Positions 18,496 to 28,432 of a DNA stretch of 38,805 nucleotides are shown here, in pieces. The notes under the pieces are model-generated. The model saw only the letters and a program-made list of their open reading frames with translations. It did not search any database and was not told the origin of the DNA. The DNA comes from JBBAEA01 sp041656175 (GTDB lineage: Bacteria; Myxococcota_A; Bradymonadia; UBA4248), in contig JBBAEA010000010.1 of the NCBI GenBank assembly GCA_041656175.1, positions 1 to 38,805 of the forward strand, read 5' to 3'. A program made the translations under genes and the position numbers. Position 1 is the stretch's first letter, and every line of letters starts with the position of its first letter.

Positions 18496-21400
18496 ATGTC
18501 TAAAAGATCGTTGATCGGCCATGAAATTGAGGGTCGATATTTAATAAAGTCAGAGCTTGGGCGCGGCGGCATGGGAACGGTTTATTTGGCGGCCGACAAA
18601 CGTCAAGCTGGGCGCGATGTGGCGCTAAAGTTGATACGCCACGAGCTTTGCCAGGATTCCAAGATGCGGCGGCGTTTTGTGAAGGAGTCTAAGGTTTTTG
18701 CCTATTTGAGCCACCCTCACATTGTAAAGGTGGAGCACTTCGGGCAAACGGCGGAGGGGCAACTCTACATGGCGATGGAGTACATCCCGAGTGTATCGCT
18801 ACAGGATTTACGCGAGTTGACGCTTCCTTATCATTTAATTGTTAACTTGATGGTTCAGTTGTTGGAGGCGCTCACGCTTTCGCATTTACGGGGGATTGTG
18901 CATCGCGACTTAAAGCCAGCAAACGTGTTGCTTTCGCCGTTGGCAAATAAATCGATTTTTGTGAAGTTGGTCGACTTTGGCATTGCCAGTTTGCCAGCGT
19001 TTGCGGAGGGAGGGGAGGAGTTTACGCGAACTGTGCTTGGGACGCCTTATTACATGGCACCAGAGCAGTCACGCGGTATTACATCGCAAATTGGGCCGGG
19101 TACCGATATATATAGTATAGGGGTTATATTATATGAATTGTTATCTGGGCGAGTGCCTTATAAGGGGAATGTTGATATTGAGACCATTTTGATGCACATC
19201 AACGACCCGATACCTGCGCTGACGTTTCGGGAAGGAATGAAGGCGCCTAAGCAAGTCGAAGATATTGTGCGCAAGGCGATGGAGAAAAAGACTTGGGATC
19301 GCTACGTAGGCGCCAGTGAGCTTAGCAAAGCCCTACAAGAGACGGTTTACGACAAAAGCGAGCCCATTTCGCATATTTTAGACGAGATTAATATGCGTAT
19401 GGCGGCGAGGGCAGCGGGAGCAGTGCATGGCGCGGATACATCACAGCATCATACGGCGACGTTGAACTCAGTGACGGGCTTGAGCCAGCAGATTCAGTTT
19501 CCAGAGAGTATACAGCTGCATAGTCGTGAACTTGCAAAGATTCCAAACGCAGAGCCGTCTGATCTTCACGGCTCTGGCCAAGCCTCTGCTCGGCGCGTGC
19601 GAAACGTCGACTCGGGTGCATATAGCAGTTTTGATTCGGTCACATCGACCAGTTACAGCTCAGCTCCTTCTTATTCGGGGTACTCCTCCCATATTTCGCG
19701 CTTGCAGTCCGATTCGCACTCCTCTTTAAAAGCTACGCTTAGTGCCGAGGGCGACATCGTTGGGCGCGATATAGAGCTGGGCATCATTTCGGAGAGCTGC
19801 TTGGCGAGTATTGAGGGAAGAGGGTCAGTGGTGGTGGTGGAGGGGGAGTGGGGTTTGGGTAAGACCTTGATTTCACACAGCGGGGTAAGTGTTTTCGCGG
19901 AGAAGCACCTGGTTCGCGTCAATAGCGCGATGCTAAGTAAGGACGATTCCCTCATGGCTTTCCGCGCTATGCTTGAAGATGCGTTTGAATCCAAGGACGT
20001 CGATTCTAAATCGCTATGCGACTATTTGCTCTTTCGCTTCAAGAATCTGCGCTTCGCCTCAACGACAGATTGTGAAACTGCTACGCGCGTTTTACGTGGA
20101 AAACTTCAGGAGGGCGAGAAGCTGGATATGCGCGTGCTTATACAGCTAATCACAGCGGTGAGCGACGAGATGCCGCAGGTTTTGATCGTGGACGATCTAC
20201 ACTTTGGCGATGAGGTAACAACAGCCTTCGTTGAAGCTTTTGCAGCAGCTTGCACTAGCCGTCGCATGCGCTGTCTCCTCATCGTTACGATCAATCTACG
20301 CGAGGTTTTCCCCAACAGCTCCTTAGCCAATAGCCTCAAAAAGCTATCACGATTTGAGGGTGCTTGTTTAAAGCGCGTGCGGCTCTCGCCTTTGTCTGAC
20401 AAACAGATGTTTAAGATATTAAACGAATTTTACCATCTTGAACCTCTGCTTTCTCATGCGTTTATTCGGCATTTGGCGGGCAATCCGCTTTTTGCACGCG
20501 AAGCCGTACGCCTCCATGTAGAGGAGCGTTTGCTTAAAATGGACGATAGCGGTATGTACGGGCTGCACGAACGCGTCGTTCCCAAAAGAGATGTTCCCAT
20601 ACTCATTCGAGAGTTACTCGCCGACTATATCGTGCGCGTAAAGAAACATTTGCAGCCAAACTTCGATTCGGGTGTTTTGGATGATATCATCTTGCGCTTG
20701 GCCATACTTGGTATTGAAATCGAAGACGAATTGCTCGAACTATTTTTTGAGCGTGAAGGGAAACAACAGCTCTTGGACCAACTCGACGATGTTATTGAGG
20801 CTTTGATCGGTGTAAACTTCTTGGCCGAGAAGCTGAGCCGCAATTCAAAGACAGCGCTGAGTTTTGACTCTTTAGCGACACAGGTCGCTGTTCTAAGTGA
20901 ATACTCACAACGAAAGCTGCGTCCCTTACACAAGCTCGCCGCTGAAGTGAAGGAAGAATATTACACGATCAAGGATCGGATCGTAAGCTTGGATATGATC
21001 GATCACTACAGAGCCATTGGAGAAAAAGACAAAGCGGAGCTGTACTTGTATCAAGCGATGCTGCGCTCAGTGGAAGAAGACGACAAGCAATCTGTGTATC
21101 ACTACGGCATGTTGTTATATGCAAACTTTAGCGAAAAGTTCATTGCAATCGGCGATACCGATGTTAAAAAGGAAGAATTGTTTCATCCCATAGACTGGCC
21201 AAAAGTTATACAAGAGCTTGGTAGTGCTATGTTCTATATGGGCAAATCGTACGAAGCAGACCAATTAGCCGATAAACTTGTGTATTGCGCGCAGCGTTAT
21301 CAAGCTCCTATTTTGCAAGCGCGCGCTTATGGTTTGATGGCATTATTCTTTCTTTTGCGCGAAGAATTCGACAACGTACAAGTTAACATCGATAAGGCGC

Positions 21401-22650
21401 TAAAACTCGGGAACCAACACGGTGCAACGTCCCAGGAGTTCACCGAACTCGCGATGATACAAATGGGCCTCTACGTCTACACTGGTAGTTTTGAGGATTT
21501 GCGCACATACGTTACTAAACACAGGGCATCGTCCGATAGCATATTTCCTGAAAAAGTAAGAGTTCCCATAGAAGCTTTGAACATCTTTGATGCGTTTTGT
21601 ACTTTCTTTGAGGGTGTCGCTAAGATATTGGAGTTCGATTTTCAAGAAGGCTATAAGCTAATATCTAGCGTAAAAAGCGCGTTCTTGCTGAACAAAATGC
21701 ATCTTTTTGCGCGTTTAGTCGACGTCATGACTAAATTGTGCCAAATATGGCTAAACCTCCAAGATAGCGGCATGCGCGATAGTGAAGCTATGGATGAGTT
21801 TTCAAGCAAATCTGCGATGAGTGGGAATGTCGAAATTTTGTATGGATATTATCTCGCGCTTCAGGGACAAGCAGAAGATGCTCTTAGATTTTTGAGCAAA
21901 GTCGAATCTCAGTTTAAGGCGCAACTTCCAGATTCGCTCACCAACAGCGGCTTGGCGATAAGCGTGCATATTCGAGGGCTCATCGCGATGTTACAAATAA
22001 ACTTTGTAGCGGCGCTCCAGTATTTTAGTGAATCCTTTAAACTGTCACTGCGGAAGAACAAATACACCTTGGCCTGCAATATGCTCAGCGCTGCCCAACT
22101 TGCTTTAATCAGCAATGACCATAGAAGAACCGCACTCTACATCCAATCCGCCGAGAAGCTTCTAAGACAATGCAGCCATGATTTTATCCTCCTAGAGAGC
22201 ACAAAAATCATATGGCTATTAAAAACCGAAGGCTGTTCCGATAAGCTTTTGGAAATCATCGACAAGTTCTTTACACGTCCCAATGCCCAACTCAGCCTTC
22301 CCCACAGCATCTCGCTATACGCATTATACGCGGCGACCCTTAGCAAGGACATGGTGCGCTTGCAACGGTATTATGGCGAGTTTACGAAAAGCTCCACAAG
22401 CCTGCTAGATGCGAAGTTTTTCAACGCTTTGTTCCCCGATGCAATGAAGCAAGTTCTTGAATTTATTGATAAAAGTGAGCAGCGAGAGCTTAGCGTTGTC
22501 GCCATGCGCGCTGGAATAGCCAAACTCATAGAACGCTGGCGGCTCAATGCTATCGATGATAAAAGTGACGTCAACTTGGATCTTACGATTTTTGACTCTA
22601 GCATAGAGTGTATGGTGCAGGCAGGTGTAGACAGCGAATTAGATGCGTAG
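18496..22650 (+). CDS. Ser/Thr protein kinase fused to AAA/STAND-type ATPase and helical-repeat tail
   Basis: ATG at 18496 follows a strong GGAGGAGG at 18483-18490; a TTG at 18481 is rejected. 1384 aa. The N-terminal eukaryotic-like kinase (about 10-275) is complete: glycine loop LGRGGMGTVY, K45 in VALKLI, HRDLKPAN at 136-143, DFG at 160-162, GTPYYMAPE at 182-190. A Ser/His-rich linker (about 290-410) leads to an AAA_16-like ATPase with Walker A GEWGLGKT (450-457) and Walker B VLIVDDLH (about 560). The remaining 700 residues are helical, TPR-like. This architecture resembles PknK/AfsK-like or MalT-like sensor kinases of myxobacteria: ligand or partner binding by the helical tail is thought to control the kinase. 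No transmembrane segment is seen. It stands alone between direct repeats. Confidence 0.92.
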   Translation: MSKRSLIGHEIEGRYLIKSELGRGGMGTVYLAADKRQAGRDVALKLIRHELCQDSKMRRRFVKESKVFAYLSHPHIVKVEHFGQTAEGQLYMAMEYIPSVSLQDLRELTLPYHLIVNLMVQLLEALTLSHLRGIVHRDLKPANVLLSPLANKSIFVKLVDFGIASLPAFAEGGEEFTRTVLGTPYYMAPEQSRGITSQIGPGTDIYSIGVILYELLSGRVPYKGNVDIETILMHINDPIPALTFREGMKAPKQVEDIVRKAMEKKTWDRYVGASELSKALQETVYDKSEPISHILDEINMRMAARAAGAVHGADTSQHHTATLNSVTGLSQQIQFPESIQLHSRELAKIPNAEPSDLHGSGQASARRVRNVDSGAYSSFDSVTSTSYSSAPSYSGYSSHISRLQSDSHSSLKATLSAEGDIVGRDIELGIISESCLASIEGRGSVVVVEGEWGLGKTLISHSGVSVFAEKHLVRVNSAMLSKDDSLMAFRAMLEDAFESKDVDSKSLCDYLLFRFKNLRFASTTDCETATRVLRGKLQEGEKLDMRVLIQLITAVSDEMPQVLIVDDLHFGDEVTTAFVEAFAAACTSRRMRCLLIVTINLREVFPNSSLANSLKKLSRFEGACLKRVRLSPLSDKQMFKILNEFYHLEPLLSHAFIRHLAGNPLFAREAVRLHVEERLLKMDDSGMYGLHERVVPKRDVPILIRELLADYIVRVKKHLQPNFDSGVLDDIILRLAILGIEIEDELLELFFEREGKQQLLDQLDDVIEALIGVNFLAEKLSRNSKTALSFDSLATQVAVLSEYSQRKLRPLHKLAAEVKEEYYTIKDRIVSLDMIDHYRAIGEKDKAELYLYQAMLRSVEEDDKQSVYHYGMLLYANFSEKFIAIGDTDVKKEELFHPIDWPKVIQELGSAMFYMGKSYEADQLADKLVYCAQRYQAPILQARAYGLMALFFLLREEFDNVQVNIDKALKLGNQHGATSQEFTELAMIQMGLYVYTGSFEDLRTYVTKHRASSDSIFPEKVRVPIEALNIFDAFCTFFEGVAKILEFDFQEGYKLISSVKSAFLLNKMHLFARLVDVMTKLCQIWLNLQDSGMRDSEAMDEFSSKSAMSGNVEILYGYYLALQGQAEDALRFLSKVESQFKAQLPDSLTNSGLAISVHIRGLIAMLQINFVAALQYFSESFKLSLRKNKYTLACNMLSAAQLALISNDHRRTALYIQSAEKLLRQCSHDFILLESTKIIWLLKTEGCSDKLLEIIDKFFTRPNAQLSLPHSISLYALYAATLSKDMVRLQRYYGEFTKSSTSLLDAKFFNALFPDAMKQVLEFIDKSEQRELSVVAMRAGIAKLIERWRLNAIDDKSDVNLDLTIFDSSIECMVQAGVDSELDA

Positions 22651-22750
22651 TTTTCACTGATAGGGCAATGATGAACTTCTCAAGCGAAAGCGGAGCAATG
22701 CAAAAATAGTGAAAAAAGCGAGCATAAAGCGAGCAGAATCAGGCGTGCTA

Positions 22751-22793
22751 TTCAGATAAAGTCAATAAAATCAGTAGCTTATACACAAAAACG
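22751..22793. repeat. Direct repeat flanking the kinase gene, right copy
   Basis: ATAAAGTCAATAAAATCAGT, then AGCTT and AAAAACGG, matching 18133-18175. It lies in the 224-bp convergent gap between the kinase gene and tilS. Confidence 0.65.
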
Positions 22794-22874
22794 GCATCCA
22801 AGTGCGCAAGCTCTTGGACGAGCTTTGGAGCTGTGGCTTATCCATAGAACATAGCCTTCTTTGCTAAGCAGTAC

Positions 22875-24275
22875 TCAAAAAGTGGCTTCCCAGAGTACTA
22901 GCAAGGCTTCGCTTTTCGTGGGTTTTTGCGCTAAAGCGCTGCGGCTACCGCCTAAAATGCACAAGGCTTGGTTGTTCAAGCATAAAACGGGGTAGTTATT
23001 CCTTAAGACGCGAGGAATCCCCATCGCTCGCAATGCATCTAAACTGTCGACACCGTGAGTATCGGAGCTAAAACGCGGGTGCATGTGCGCGAACTCAATA
23101 CTTAGTACAGCGCGTTCAGGCAATGTCATGGCAAAGCACTCTGTTGTAGGTTTTTTCCAGTGATTGGCCACCATGCGAAGTAGGCGCAAACGTCCGTATG
23201 GCGCCAGTTCCCAGCTTTTTGGTGGAAAGACGTCAAGTTCCTCGACCGCAATTTGGACGATATCGTTTTGTCGTTCAAATTTGGCGTCGGCTGGGTAGAG
23301 TAGCAAATATTTGCTTGAAAACTCGACCATCAAGCCCCTGTCACTAAGTTTTCTGCCAAGACGGCGATCTTGGGTGTAGCAGCTTAAGATGTCTTGTACA
23401 AAGTCGTAGCGCGCTTGGTACTGTGCTATAAGTCGCCTCGAAGCATGTCGGAAAAGCTGCGAAAACGCGGAGCTTCCATAGATATCGTATATTTTATGCG
23501 GCAATAAGCATAAATCGTCGTGCCAAACGCAAAGTTCTAAGGCAGCCTCGCTAAGGCCCTCGACCGCTAGAGCGTCTTTGGCTAAATTATGCAAGGATCT
23601 GTAAATGCTACTGGGGTTTGTTGCGAGTTCTTTAATAGGCGCAAGAGCGTTGTGGCGGATCTGGTTTCGCAAAAAAATTTGAGACTGATTACTGGGATCC
23701 TCAACCCATGGAAGACCACAGTCTTGCAAAAAATCGTAGAGCTCATCCTTACTTTGCATAAGCAGCGGTCGGATAAACTTTAGACCAGCCCAATAACGCT
23801 TTGGGCGCAAAGTCAAACCCTCGATCCCGCAGCCTCGCGTAAGGCGCCAAATTGCGGTTTCTAGGTTCTCATCGCCGTTGTGCCCAAGGGCAATGCATGT
23901 GGCGTTGGCGTCTTTTGCCTTTTGGCGCAAGACCTCATATCGCGCCTCTCGCGCCGCTGCCTCGACATTGCTGCTAAGGCCGTGTTTTGCCAAGTCCAAA
24001 TGAACACTTTCAAAGGCGATACCGATTTTTTCAGCGACGCGAAGGGAGATTTCCTCGTCCTGGGCATCGTCGCGTAAGCCGTGGCGTATGTGTAGGGCGC
24101 GAAGTTTGTATGCGCGCTTTGCCGCCATCGCCGCTAAAATCGCGCAAAGCGCCACTGAATCCGCACCTCCCGACAAAGCGATGTCGACGCGCTCACCATC
24201 CAAAAGCAGACCTTCACTATTAATGAAGGTCTGTACTTTGGCCATCAAGCTTTGCGCTTTAGGCGGCAAAATCAT
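22875..24275 (-). CDS. tilS: tRNA(Ile)-lysidine synthase TilS
   Basis: Essential enzyme that converts C34 of the CAU-anticodon tRNA-Ile to lysidine using ATP and Lys, so that it reads AUA. The PP-loop ATP motif is SGGADS at 35-40; further N-type ATP-pyrophosphatase features follow (HIRHGLR, EAAAREARYEVL, ALGHNGDENLETAIWRL, EDPSNQ... RNQIRH). A C-terminal region of about 200 residues fits the TilS substrate-binding domains. Length 466 aa is normal. Only 26 bp separate it from the Cys-rich lipoprotein gene upstream on the same strand, so the two may be cotranscribed, though not functionally related. Confidence 0.95.
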   Translation of the reverse strand: MILPPKAQSLMAKVQTFINSEGLLLDGERVDIALSGGADSVALCAILAAMAAKRAYKLRALHIRHGLRDDAQDEEISLRVAEKIGIAFESVHLDLAKHGLSSNVEAAAREARYEVLRQKAKDANATCIALGHNGDENLETAIWRLTRGCGIEGLTLRPKRYWAGLKFIRPLLMQSKDELYDFLQDCGLPWVEDPSNQSQIFLRNQIRHNALAPIKELATNPSSIYRSLHNLAKDALAVEGLSEAALELCVWHDDLCLLPHKIYDIYGSSAFSQLFRHASRRLIAQYQARYDFVQDILSCYTQDRRLGRKLSDRGLMVEFSSKYLLLYPADAKFERQNDIVQIAVEELDVFPPKSWELAPYGRLRLLRMVANHWKKPTTECFAMTLPERAVLSIEFAHMHPRFSSDTHGVDSLDALRAMGIPRVLRNNYPVLCLNNQALCILGGSRSALAQKPTKSEALLVLWEATF

Positions 24276-24301
24276 ACTTGCACTCGTTACGTTAGCACTC
24301 T

Positions 24302-25759
24302 TTATTTAACACATGCATCATAGTTGATTGTGCAATCGCTGTTACACGTTACATTGCCTGAAGTATACTGAGTATCCCAGCCATTACATGTAGTTTCATC
24401 TAGTAAAAATGCGCTGCCGTCGCAGTCTTCTTCGTAGTTATTTTCTGTCTGTACAACGCCGTCGCCGCATTTTGGGGTGCAAGTTGATTCATCCACTTTA
24501 CAATCCGTGGTACAGCTTAACGTACCCGCCTTATATACGTTGCTCCATTCCGAGCATGCATTGACATCAGCGTAAAACTTGTCGCCGTCACATTCTTCCT
24601 TGTAATGTTCCTCATCTTGCAAGACTCCGTCGCCGCATTTTGGGGTGCATGTATCATAGTTCAGCGTACAATCGTTGTTACACGTTACCGTTCCGGATGC
24701 GTATTTAGTATCCCATTCGGCGCATGCTGTTTCGTCGGCAAAAAATATACTTCCGTCACATTCTTCCTTGTAATGTTCCTCATCTTGCAAGACTCCGTCG
24801 CCGCATTTTGATTTGCAAGCTGATACATCCATTTTACAATCGGCAGTACAGCTTAACGTACCTGATATATATTCATTGCTCCAATCCGAACAATTTGTGA
24901 TATCGCCAAGAATGGCCGTATCATCGCATTCTTCACTATAATTATCTTCAACTTGCACGACTCCGTCACCGCATTTTGGGACGCATGCAGACTCGTTCAT
25001 CGTGCAATCGGTATTGCAAGTCAATGTACCTGACTTAAACTTGTCGCTCCAAGTCTTGCAATCCGTAACACCCTCTAAAAATGCGTTGCCGTCACATTCT
25101 TCGATAGTACCGTCGTATTCCTGCACGACACCGTCACCGCATTTGGCTAGAACACATGTATCATAATTTAGAGTACAATCGTTGTTACACGTTACCGCTC
25201 CAGATGCGTATTTTGTATCCCACTGAATGCATTGTGTTTTATCATCTAAAAAAGTCGTCATATCACAATTTTCTTTATGATCGCCTACGTTTTGAACAAT
25301 TCCGTCACCGCATTCGGGAAGAACACATGCATCATAATTTACCGTGCAATCGTTGTTACACGTAACCGCTCCAGATGTGTATTTAGTATCCCACTGATTG
25401 CATTGTGTTTTGTTCTCAAGGAATGCCGTGCCATCACAATTTTCTTTATGTGTTCCTACGTTTTGAACAATTCCGTCCCCGCATTTAAGTTCGTCTTCTT
25501 GCCCCTCTTTTTTACAGGCTGAAGTATCGATCTTACAACTCGCGTCACATTTAAGTGTGCCCGATACGTACACTGAATCGTAGCTCTTACAATCAGTGTT
25601 TCCGCCAGCAAACTTCGTGCTATCGCAAGCTTCGCCTTCATCTAGCTCGTTATTACCGCATAATTTTTTGTCGTTACTGCCCTTATCGTCACAAGCCAAT
25701 AGCGCCAAAGAGCATGCCAGGGCAAAAAAGCCAAGTCGGGATTTTCGCAATAAATTCAT
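24302..25759 (-). CDS. Cys-rich eight-repeat lipoprotein (myxobacterial disulfide-repeat type)
   Basis: Signal peptide with lipobox ALLAC (Cys at about 23) predicts an outer-membrane or surface lipoprotein. The mature part is eight tandem units of about 55 residues, each opening with CGDG (CGNN in the first) and holding six Cys in fixed order: CGDG, CD, a Cys before W-D/S, TC, DC, AC. That is 48 repeat Cys, probably disulfide-bonded outside the cytoplasm. Similar Cys-rich repeats are widespread in Myxococcota surface proteins. Unit halves are mosaic: units 6 and 7 share an identical front half (QDEEHYKEECDG) while units 3 and 6 share the back half (WDTKYASG... NNDCTLNYDTC). Ligand unknown. 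The upstream 291-bp gap (25760-26050) holds a short inverted repeat (ACAAGC/GCTTGT near 25820) and no gene. Confidence 0.88.
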   Translation of the reverse strand: MNLLRKSRLGFFALACSLALLACDDKGSNDKKLCGNNELDEGEACDSTKFAGGNTDCKSYDSVYVSGTLKCDASCKIDTSACKKEGQEDELKCGDGIVQNVGTHKENCDGTAFLENKTQCNQWDTKYTSGAVTCNNDCTVNYDACVLPECGDGIVQNVGDHKENCDMTTFLDDKTQCIQWDTKYASGAVTCNNDCTLNYDTCVLAKCGDGVVQEYDGTIEECDGNAFLEGVTDCKTWSDKFKSGTLTCNTDCTMNESACVPKCGDGVVQVEDNYSEECDDTAILGDITNCSDWSNEYISGTLSCTADCKMDVSACKSKCGDGVLQDEEHYKEECDGSIFFADETACAEWDTKYASGTVTCNNDCTLNYDTCTPKCGDGVLQDEEHYKEECDGDKFYADVNACSEWSNVYKAGTLSCTTDCKVDESTCTPKCGDGVVQTENNYEEDCDGSAFLLDETTCNGWDTQYTSGNVTCNSDCTINYDACVK

Positions 25760-26050
25760 GATAACCGTCTCCGTTTAGTGTTTTTCGCAAAATTGCGGTG
25801 TTTTCTTCTCATAACAAGCAAGAGTAAAGCTTGTTTGTCAAATATTTTTTCTTCATTGCAGTCATCGATCACCGCTCTTGTAGAGGCAGGATCGCTATAT
25901 TCAACTGTATAAAAACCTTTTAGTGAATGCAATACATCATTTGTGTTGTCAATGCAAAAGCGTTGCTATTCCGCATATTTCAACGTGTACGTTCGCGCGC
26001 TTTTTTTTTGCTCGTCTTTAGCTCTTCCTCAATGGCGTCGCAAAAATGCA

Positions 26051-27013
26051 TTAAAGTTTTAGTTCCCAAATCTTAACGCTCCCCTCGTTGTCGCAACTCG
26101 CTAGGCGGGAGCCATCATGTGAAAACGCTAAGCTGCGTATAGCAAAAGTATGCGCATCTATCGTTTCTATTGGTTCTTTTTCTTTGGCTTTAATGTTGAA
26201 CTCAGTGTCAAGCAGCACAATGCGTCCATCGCTCAGACCCACAGCCAAAATATTTTTCTCCCCTAAAGCGTCTCCACACTGTACTCTAGCCTCAAGATTT
26301 GCGAGCGGCCCAAGTGGTTTTTCTTCATAGACACTCCAAGCTAGCACATGGCCACTAACGTCTGCCGATACAAAACGCTCCGAATGTAAAAAGCGCATAA
26401 ACGCCAATTCATCCTTATGCCCTAAGTATTTATGACGCATAGCGCCCGTCACCTCGTCCCAGCTGCGAATGCTGCGATCCTTTGACGCACTGTAGAGTTC
26501 GCGCTGCTCGGGGCGAAACGCTACGGTTACCACCGGCCCGTCATGCCAATCGAAAGAGCGCAATAAGTCTCCATTTTTCCACAGTTTAACAAAATTGTCC
26601 TGCCCACCTGTCGCCATATAGCCATCTTCTGCACATTTTACAGACAAAACGGTTAATTTATGACTTTTTACACTCGCTTTAAAGTTCTGAGAAACCATCG
26701 TTCTAGGCTGCAAAGTTGAGCAAATACCCGCGTAATCCTTAATAAAATTGCCGCTCTCTGGATCCCAAACACGCAATGTTTTATCTTTGCCACTCGAAAC
26801 GATATAGTTCGTATCGGGTTCAAAATCGAGGGTAAACACAAAATCATAGTGCTGTTTTAACTTTAGCTTAAGCTCAGCGCTCTTTGCATCGAGTACGTGT
26901 ATACAGCCATCCTTAGCACCGACGGCGAGCAGCTTGTCATCAGGGCTAAAAGCGAGAGCTAGCGCTTTACCTGTTTGTGTATTGTACTCGCATAAAACAT
27001 TCAGCATCGACAT
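26051..27013 (-). CDS. WD40 beta-propeller protein
   Basis: A 320-residue protein made almost entirely of WD40 repeats, consistent with one seven-bladed propeller. Examples are DGCIHVLDAK, DKTLRVWDPE, DNFVKLWKNG, DRSIRSWDEV and EGSVKIWELK with GH/H-D dipeptides between. No signal peptide, so a cytoplasmic protein-protein interaction scaffold is likely. GGAG lies 6 nt before the ATG, supporting this start. No enzymatic domain is fused. The binding partner cannot be inferred from neighbours. Confidence 0.88.
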   Translation of the reverse strand: MSMLNVLCEYNTQTGKALALAFSPDDKLLAVGAKDGCIHVLDAKSAELKLKLKQHYDFVFTLDFEPDTNYIVSSGKDKTLRVWDPESGNFIKDYAGICSTLQPRTMVSQNFKASVKSHKLTVLSVKCAEDGYMATGGQDNFVKLWKNGDLLRSFDWHDGPVVTVAFRPEQRELYSASKDRSIRSWDEVTGAMRHKYLGHKDELAFMRFLHSERFVSADVSGHVLAWSVYEEKPLGPLANLEARVQCGDALGEKNILAVGLSDGRIVLLDTEFNIKAKEKEPIETIDAHTFAIRSLAFSHDGSRLASCDNEGSVKIWELKL

Positions 27014-27074
27014 TTTTTACTCCTAGGAAGACTCTGATTCATTGGGGCTAGCGCTTTTCTTATTTTTTCTTCTT

Positions 27075-27380
27075 ATTGCTTAGGGGCAGGTTTGAAACCT
27101 GCCCCTACACTCATGAAATTTTGACTATTTTCGCATTGTTCAGGGGCAGGTTTGAAAGCTGCCCCTACACTCAAAATGGTAAAGAAAAGCAGGCATTCGA
27201 AGCTAAAGCCAGAGAACATCAACTTTCCATCCATAGTATATTCGCCCGCTTGCAAAGATGCAAACATGGATCGCCTGATTTTCTTAAGTATATTTTGGCT
27301 AATTTTGAATGGCTTTGCATTGCTCAGGGGCAGGTTTGAAAGCTGCCCCTACACTCATGAAATTTTGACTATTTTCGCAT
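27075..27380. repeat. Cluster of three REP-type palindromes with shared flanks
   Basis: Three copies of AGGGGCAGGTTTGAAA with a complementary CTGCCCCT half, at 27081-27107, 27142-27166 and 27326-27350. The first and third are followed by ACACTCATGAAATTTTGACT and ATTTTCGCAT; the second by ACACTCA only. All are preceded by TTGCTTA/TTGTTCA/TTGCTCA. They fill most of the 406-bp gap 27014-27419 between the WD40 and lipoprotein genes. Their translation gives the 'VGAGFKPAP' peptide often seen as spurious ORFs. About 27175-27318 shows no gene. Confidence 0.9.
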
Positions 27381-27419
27381 TAATCAGAGTATTTTTTAGT
27401 ACTCAGATCTCGCTCCTCC

Positions 27420-28118
27420 TTAAGACAACGAGTCATTGTAAATATAGGTCGCAATAGTGTTACCGAGTTCAACGGCCAAGTAGTTAAAAATTTCGACGAT
27501 TTGAGGATCGCTTAAACTAAAGAATGCAGATAGATTCATGGCGCCAGATATAGCGGCGGATGCAATGCTTCCGTACATGTCGAGATCGCTTAAGCTACGT
27601 TGTAAAACGACAGGGCGCCTATAAATTCGCTTATTTTCAGGCAAATAAATAACATCAACATCGGCGTAAACGTAAAAGTAAAACGGCGAAGTAATGGAGC
27701 TAGCGTTGATGCCATAAGATTTAACGATAGTATTAATGCGGACATCGCTTGCTTGCGTCGTATCGACAATATCAATATTGATGGTACGTGTAAGTTGTTG
27801 GGTCAAAGCCTGATGTATTTGCATAACAAGATCATCGGGAGACAGAATTTCTTGCAGACGTTTCTGTTGCTCCATCGACACAGCTGTAGCCGCCACATCA
27901 CTTGCGACGTTGATACCTTCTATCACCATTCCGAGTTTACCGCGGCTTCTACCCGCAGAGTTGCGGCTTTCTATAATAACTTCAGGATCGCGTATAATCG
28001 TCGAATTCACTTGGGTACTGCGGGCATCCCGCATGTAATCACTAAAAGATGGACCGCATGCACTGAATAACAACGCTACGGCAATGGCAAAAAAAACAAT
28101 CTGAAATCGCTTTAACAT
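27420..28118 (-). CDS. Putative lipoprotein, function unknown
   Basis: The start is placed at ATG 28118 rather than further upstream because it gives a classical lipoprotein signal (MLKRFQIVFFAIAVALLFSAC) and has GAGGAG 9 nt before it. The mature protein (about 210 aa) has a predicted alternation of strands and helices: an N-terminal region with Arg/Ser (IIESRNSAGRSRGKLGMVIEG), a helical stretch (EILSPDDLVMQIHQALTQQL) and a beta-rich part (ASDVRINTIVKSYGI... FYFYVYADVDVIYLP). That pattern recalls envelope-assembly lipoproteins such as the LptE or GNA1162 type, but I cannot assign it. It lies downstream of a 254-bp gap without visible genes (28179-28432). Confidence 0.7.
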   Translation of the reverse strand: MLKRFQIVFFAIAVALLFSACGPSFSDYMRDARSTQVNSTIIRDPEVIIESRNSAGRSRGKLGMVIEGINVASDVAATAVSMEQQKRLQEILSPDDLVMQIHQALTQQLTRTINIDIVDTTQASDVRINTIVKSYGINASSITSPFYFYVYADVDVIYLPENKRIYRRPVVLQRSLSDLDMYGSIASAAISGAMNLSAFFSLSDPQIVEIFNYLAVELGNTIATYIYNDSLS

Positions 28119-28432
28119 ATGCTTCGTCTCCTCTACGTAGTAAAGGCATAACCAAATTCTTGTATGCATTTTATACACTAACGCTGTGTTTTAGCGCCTA
28201 TGGCTGGCGCCTACAGCTTGCTTTATGCAAGATGCATGCCTACGTAAAAACAATAGTTGCATTTTGCAAAGACTCACGAGATTTTCGGGCTTCGCTCTTG
28301 ATGCTGCGCGCCCAAAATAGGCAGCCACATGAGTTTTGGCGCAAAACTGTGTGCTCAAAAGTAGTAAGTTTAGAGTTTGCGCTTAAGGCAAAGCATGCAT
28401 CGCCTTGAATGCTTCAACTTTTATTCTGTAAG

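Noticed and set aside
27073..27267. ORF with VGAGFKPAP repeats
   Set aside because: It is the translation of REP palindromes, a familiar spurious ORF.
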